A stretch of DNA of 6,227 nucleotides from positions 1 to 6,227 of the forward strand of contig CAIYKK010000485.1 of the NCBI GenBank assembly GCA_903926695.1. The letters are read 5' to 3'. This document shows positions 4,579-6,227 of the stretch, one piece after another. Both the position numbers and the translations under genes were made by a program. This DNA is from an uncultured Burkholderiales bacterium (GTDB lineage Bacteria > Pseudomonadota > Gammaproteobacteria > Burkholderiales > Burkholderiaceae_C). Below the pieces are notes generated by a model. It made no database searches and was not told the DNA's origin. It saw only the letters and a list, made by a program, of their open reading frames with translations. Position 1 is the stretch's first letter. Each line of letters opens with the position of its first letter.

Positions 4579-5465
4579 AAATCTTGCTTCTCGGCAAAAA
4601 CGGCCAGCTTGGCTGGGAACTGCAGCGCAGCTTGGCCCCGCTGGGCGAGCTGATCGCGCTCGACCGCCGCAGCGAGCATTTCTGCGGCGACTTGACGAAT
4701 CTGTCCGGTTTGGCCGAAACCGTGCAAACGCTGCGCCCGGACATCATCGTCAATGCCGCCGCCCACACCGCCGTGGACAAAGCCGAAAGCGAGCCAGAAC
4801 TGACTCGCCTGATCAACGCCACCGCGCCCGGCGTGCTGGCGCAGGAAGCGGCCAAACTGGGCGCGTGGCTGGTGCATTACTCCACCGACTACGTGTTTGA
4901 CGGCAGCGGCGAGCGGCCTTGGCGGGAAACCGACACGCCCGCGCCGCTCAGCGTTTATGGCCGCGCCAAGCTCGAAGGCGAGCGCTTGATTCAAGCCGCC
5001 TGCCCGCGCCATTTGATTTTCAGAACCAGCTGGGTCTATGCCGCGCGCGGCGGCAACTTTGCCAAAACCATGCTGCGCCTGGCGCAGGAGCGCGAACGCC
5101 TGACGGTGATCGACGACCAGCACGGCGCGCCCACCGGCGCGGAGCTGATTGCCGATGTCACCGCCCACGCGCTGCGCCAAGTGCTGCAGCGCCCGGAAGA
5201 CGCCGGGCTGTACCATCTGGCCGCCAGCGGCCACACCACTTGGCACGGCTACGCCAGCCATGTCATCAGCCACGCCCAAAGCCTGCAGCCCGCGCTGCAT
5301 ATAAAAGCGCAGGAAATTACGCCTGTTGCCACCAGCGCATTTCCCACGCCCGCCAAACGCCCGCACAATTCCCGCCTGGACACGGCGCGGCTGCAAGCGG
5401 CATTTGGCCTGACGCTGCCCGATTGGCAGCAGGGCGTAAACCGCATGCTGGCCGAGATCATTTGA
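4575..5465 (+). CDS. rfbD: dTDP-4-dehydrorhamnose reductase
   Basis: RfbD/RmlD performs the last step of the pathway, the NAD(P)H-dependent reduction of dTDP-4-keto-L-rhamnose to dTDP-L-rhamnose in the cytoplasm. The protein is 296 residues, the usual size. Motifs are GKNGQLG at 7-13 (nucleotide binding), [13 protein letters not shown] at 59-71, STDYVFDG at 103-110 with T104, and the catalytic pair Y128/K132 in YGRAKLEGE, followed by RTSWVY at 150-155 and a GAPTGAEL substrate-site segment. The Thr104, Tyr128 and Lys132 numbering matches that known for the Salmonella enzyme. The ATG at 4575 overlaps the rfbB stop as ATGA and has no clear ribosome site of its own, which points to translational coupling. 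The longer open frame back to 4512 only reads through rfbB sequence. Confidence 0.97.
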   Translation: MKILLLGKNGQLGWELQRSLAPLGELIALDRRSEHFCGDLTNLSGLAETVQTLRPDIIVNAAAHTAVDKAESEPELTRLINATAPGVLAQEAAKLGAWLVHYSTDYVFDGSGERPWRETDTPAPLSVYGRAKLEGERLIQAACPRHLIFRTSWVYAARGGNFAKTMLRLAQERERLTVIDDQHGAPTGAELIADVTAHALRQVLQRPEDAGLYHLAASGHTTWHGYASHVISHAQSLQPALHIKAQEITPVATSAFPTPAKRPHNSRLDTARLQAAFGLTLPDWQQGVNRMLAEII

Positions 5466-5484
5466 GTCCAAAAATTTTTACACC

Positions 5485-6227
5485 ATGACAACACCGACAA
5501 CGTCCCGCAAGGGCATCATCCTCGCGGGCGGCTCCGGCACCCGGCTGCATCCGGCCACGCTGGCCATCAGCAAGCAGTTGCTGCCCGTCTATGACAAGCC
5601 GATGATTTATTACCCGCTGTCCACGTTGATGCTGGCGGGCATCCGTGATGTGCTCATCATCAGCACGCCGCAGGACACGCCGCGTTTTGAGCAACTGCTG
5701 GGCGATGGCAGCCAGTGGGGCATGAATTTGCAATACGCCGTGCAGGCCAGCCCGGACGGTCTGGCGCAGGCTTTCCTGATTGGCGAGGACTTTATCGGCA
5801 ACCATCCCAGCGCCTTGGTGCTGGGCGACAACATCTTCCACGGCCACGATTTTGCGCCGCTGCTGGCCCAAGCCGATGCGCAGACCAGCGGTGCCAGCGT
5901 GTTTGCCTACCATGTGCAGGATCCCGAGCGCTACGGCGTTGTCGCCTTTGATGGCGCGGGCAAAGCCTGCAGCATCGAAGAAAAGCCGCTCAATCCGAAA
6001 AGCAACTACGCCGTCACCGGGCTGTATTTTTACGACAACCAGGTCGTGGACATTGCCAAGGCCGTCAAGCCCAGCCCACGCGGCGAGCTGGAAATCACCG
6101 CCGTCAACCAAGCCTATCTGGACCAGGGCCAGCTCACGGTGCAAATCATGAAGCGCGGCTATGCGTGGCTGGACACCGGCACCCACGACAGCCTGCTTGA
6201 AGCGGGCCAGTTCATCGCCACACTGGA
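5485..6227 (+). CDS. rfbA: glucose-1-phosphate thymidylyltransferase, 3' end cut by window
   Basis: RfbA/RmlA couples dTTP and glucose-1-phosphate to dTDP-D-glucose plus pyrophosphate, the first and feedback-regulated step of dTDP-L-rhamnose synthesis. There are 247 complete codons, and the family is about 290-300 residues, so some 45-50 residues lie beyond the edge. Visible motifs are [14 protein letters not shown] at 10-23 (nucleotide binding), [20 protein letters not shown] with K30 binding the phosphates, LGDNIFHG with the metal-binding D115, IEEKP at 164-168, then [21 protein letters not shown] and [14 protein letters not shown]. The first residues (MTTPTTS) are an ordinary short extension. 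ATG 5485 lies 19 bp after the rfbD stop. The spacer contains AAAAATTTTT and no clear ribosome site. rfbC is expected next, as in common rfbBDAC clusters. Confidence 0.97.
   Translation, partial: MTTPTTSRKGIILAGGSGTRLHPATLAISKQLLPVYDKPMIYYPLSTLMLAGIRDVLIISTPQDTPRFEQLLGDGSQWGMNLQYAVQASPDGLAQAFLIGEDFIGNHPSALVLGDNIFHGHDFAPLLAQADAQTSGASVFAYHVQDPERYGVVAFDGAGKACSIEEKPLNPKSNYAVTGLYFYDNQVVDIAKAVKPSPRGELEITAVNQAYLDQGQLTVQIMKRGYAWLDTGTHDSLLEAGQFIATL

Noticed and set aside
4539..5471. Long minus-strand open frame of 310 codons opposite rfbD
   Set aside because: It is antisense to rfbD with all catalytic motifs on the plus strand. The same holds for the 5458-6186 minus frame opposite rfbA.
1..6227. CRISPR array, tRNA or rRNA genes, JUMPstart/ops element
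   Set aside because: I looked for regularly spaced direct repeats, cloverleaf-like sequences, conserved rRNA segments and the GGCGGTAG-type ops motif and saw none.

Overview
The window looks like a chromosomal stretch from a betaproteobacterium, most likely Burkholderiales (Comamonadaceae-like). This rests on high-GC genes with strong G/C bias at third codon positions, a short H-NS-type protein with the C-terminal TWxGRG motif typical of that group, and the sequence style of the rhamnose genes. The genus is an inference and no search was possible.

Left part (1-1831). The window opens inside the 3' end of an IS200/IS605-type element. It holds the C-terminal part of TnpB, with two of the three RuvC acidic residues and the four-cysteine zinc finger, followed by the element's right-end hairpin and the probable omega-RNA scaffold. 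Next comes a 251-residue S4-domain protein of the RsuA/RluB pseudouridine synthase fold. Its catalytic aspartate and other active-site signature residues are replaced, so it is probably an RNA-binding pseudoenzyme. The 458 bp that follow contain a frameshifted IS5-type transposase relic and a possible 47-residue membrane protein, both on the minus strand.

Middle (1832-2545). An H-NS family gene reads leftward. Upstream of it is an AT-rich divergent control region of about 370 bp with a promoter candidate in each direction, several inverted repeats, a recurring GTTAC half-site and a possible 10-codon leader ORF with a good ribosome binding site.

Right part (2546-6227). A rightward surface-polysaccharide operon begins with a Wzz-like polysaccharide co-polymerase that has two membrane segments and no kinase domain. 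It continues with rfbB (rmlB), rfbD (rmlD) and rfbA (rmlA), the last cut by the window edge. RmlA makes dTDP-glucose, RmlB dehydrates it, and RmlD reduces the final intermediate to dTDP-L-rhamnose. The epimerase rfbC is expected just past the right edge. rfbB and rfbD overlap by four bases, and a small GNRA-loop hairpin sits just before the overlap. The Wzz-like protein suggests the rhamnose goes into an O-antigen or exopolysaccharide whose chain length it controls. The neighbouring H-NS gene and AT-rich promoter suggest, but do not prove, silencing of this operon by H-NS.

The less ordinary points are the active-site-less pseudouridine synthase homologue, the readable right end and guide position of the TnpB element, the repeat-rich leader before the polysaccharide operon, and the small membrane protein beside hns.
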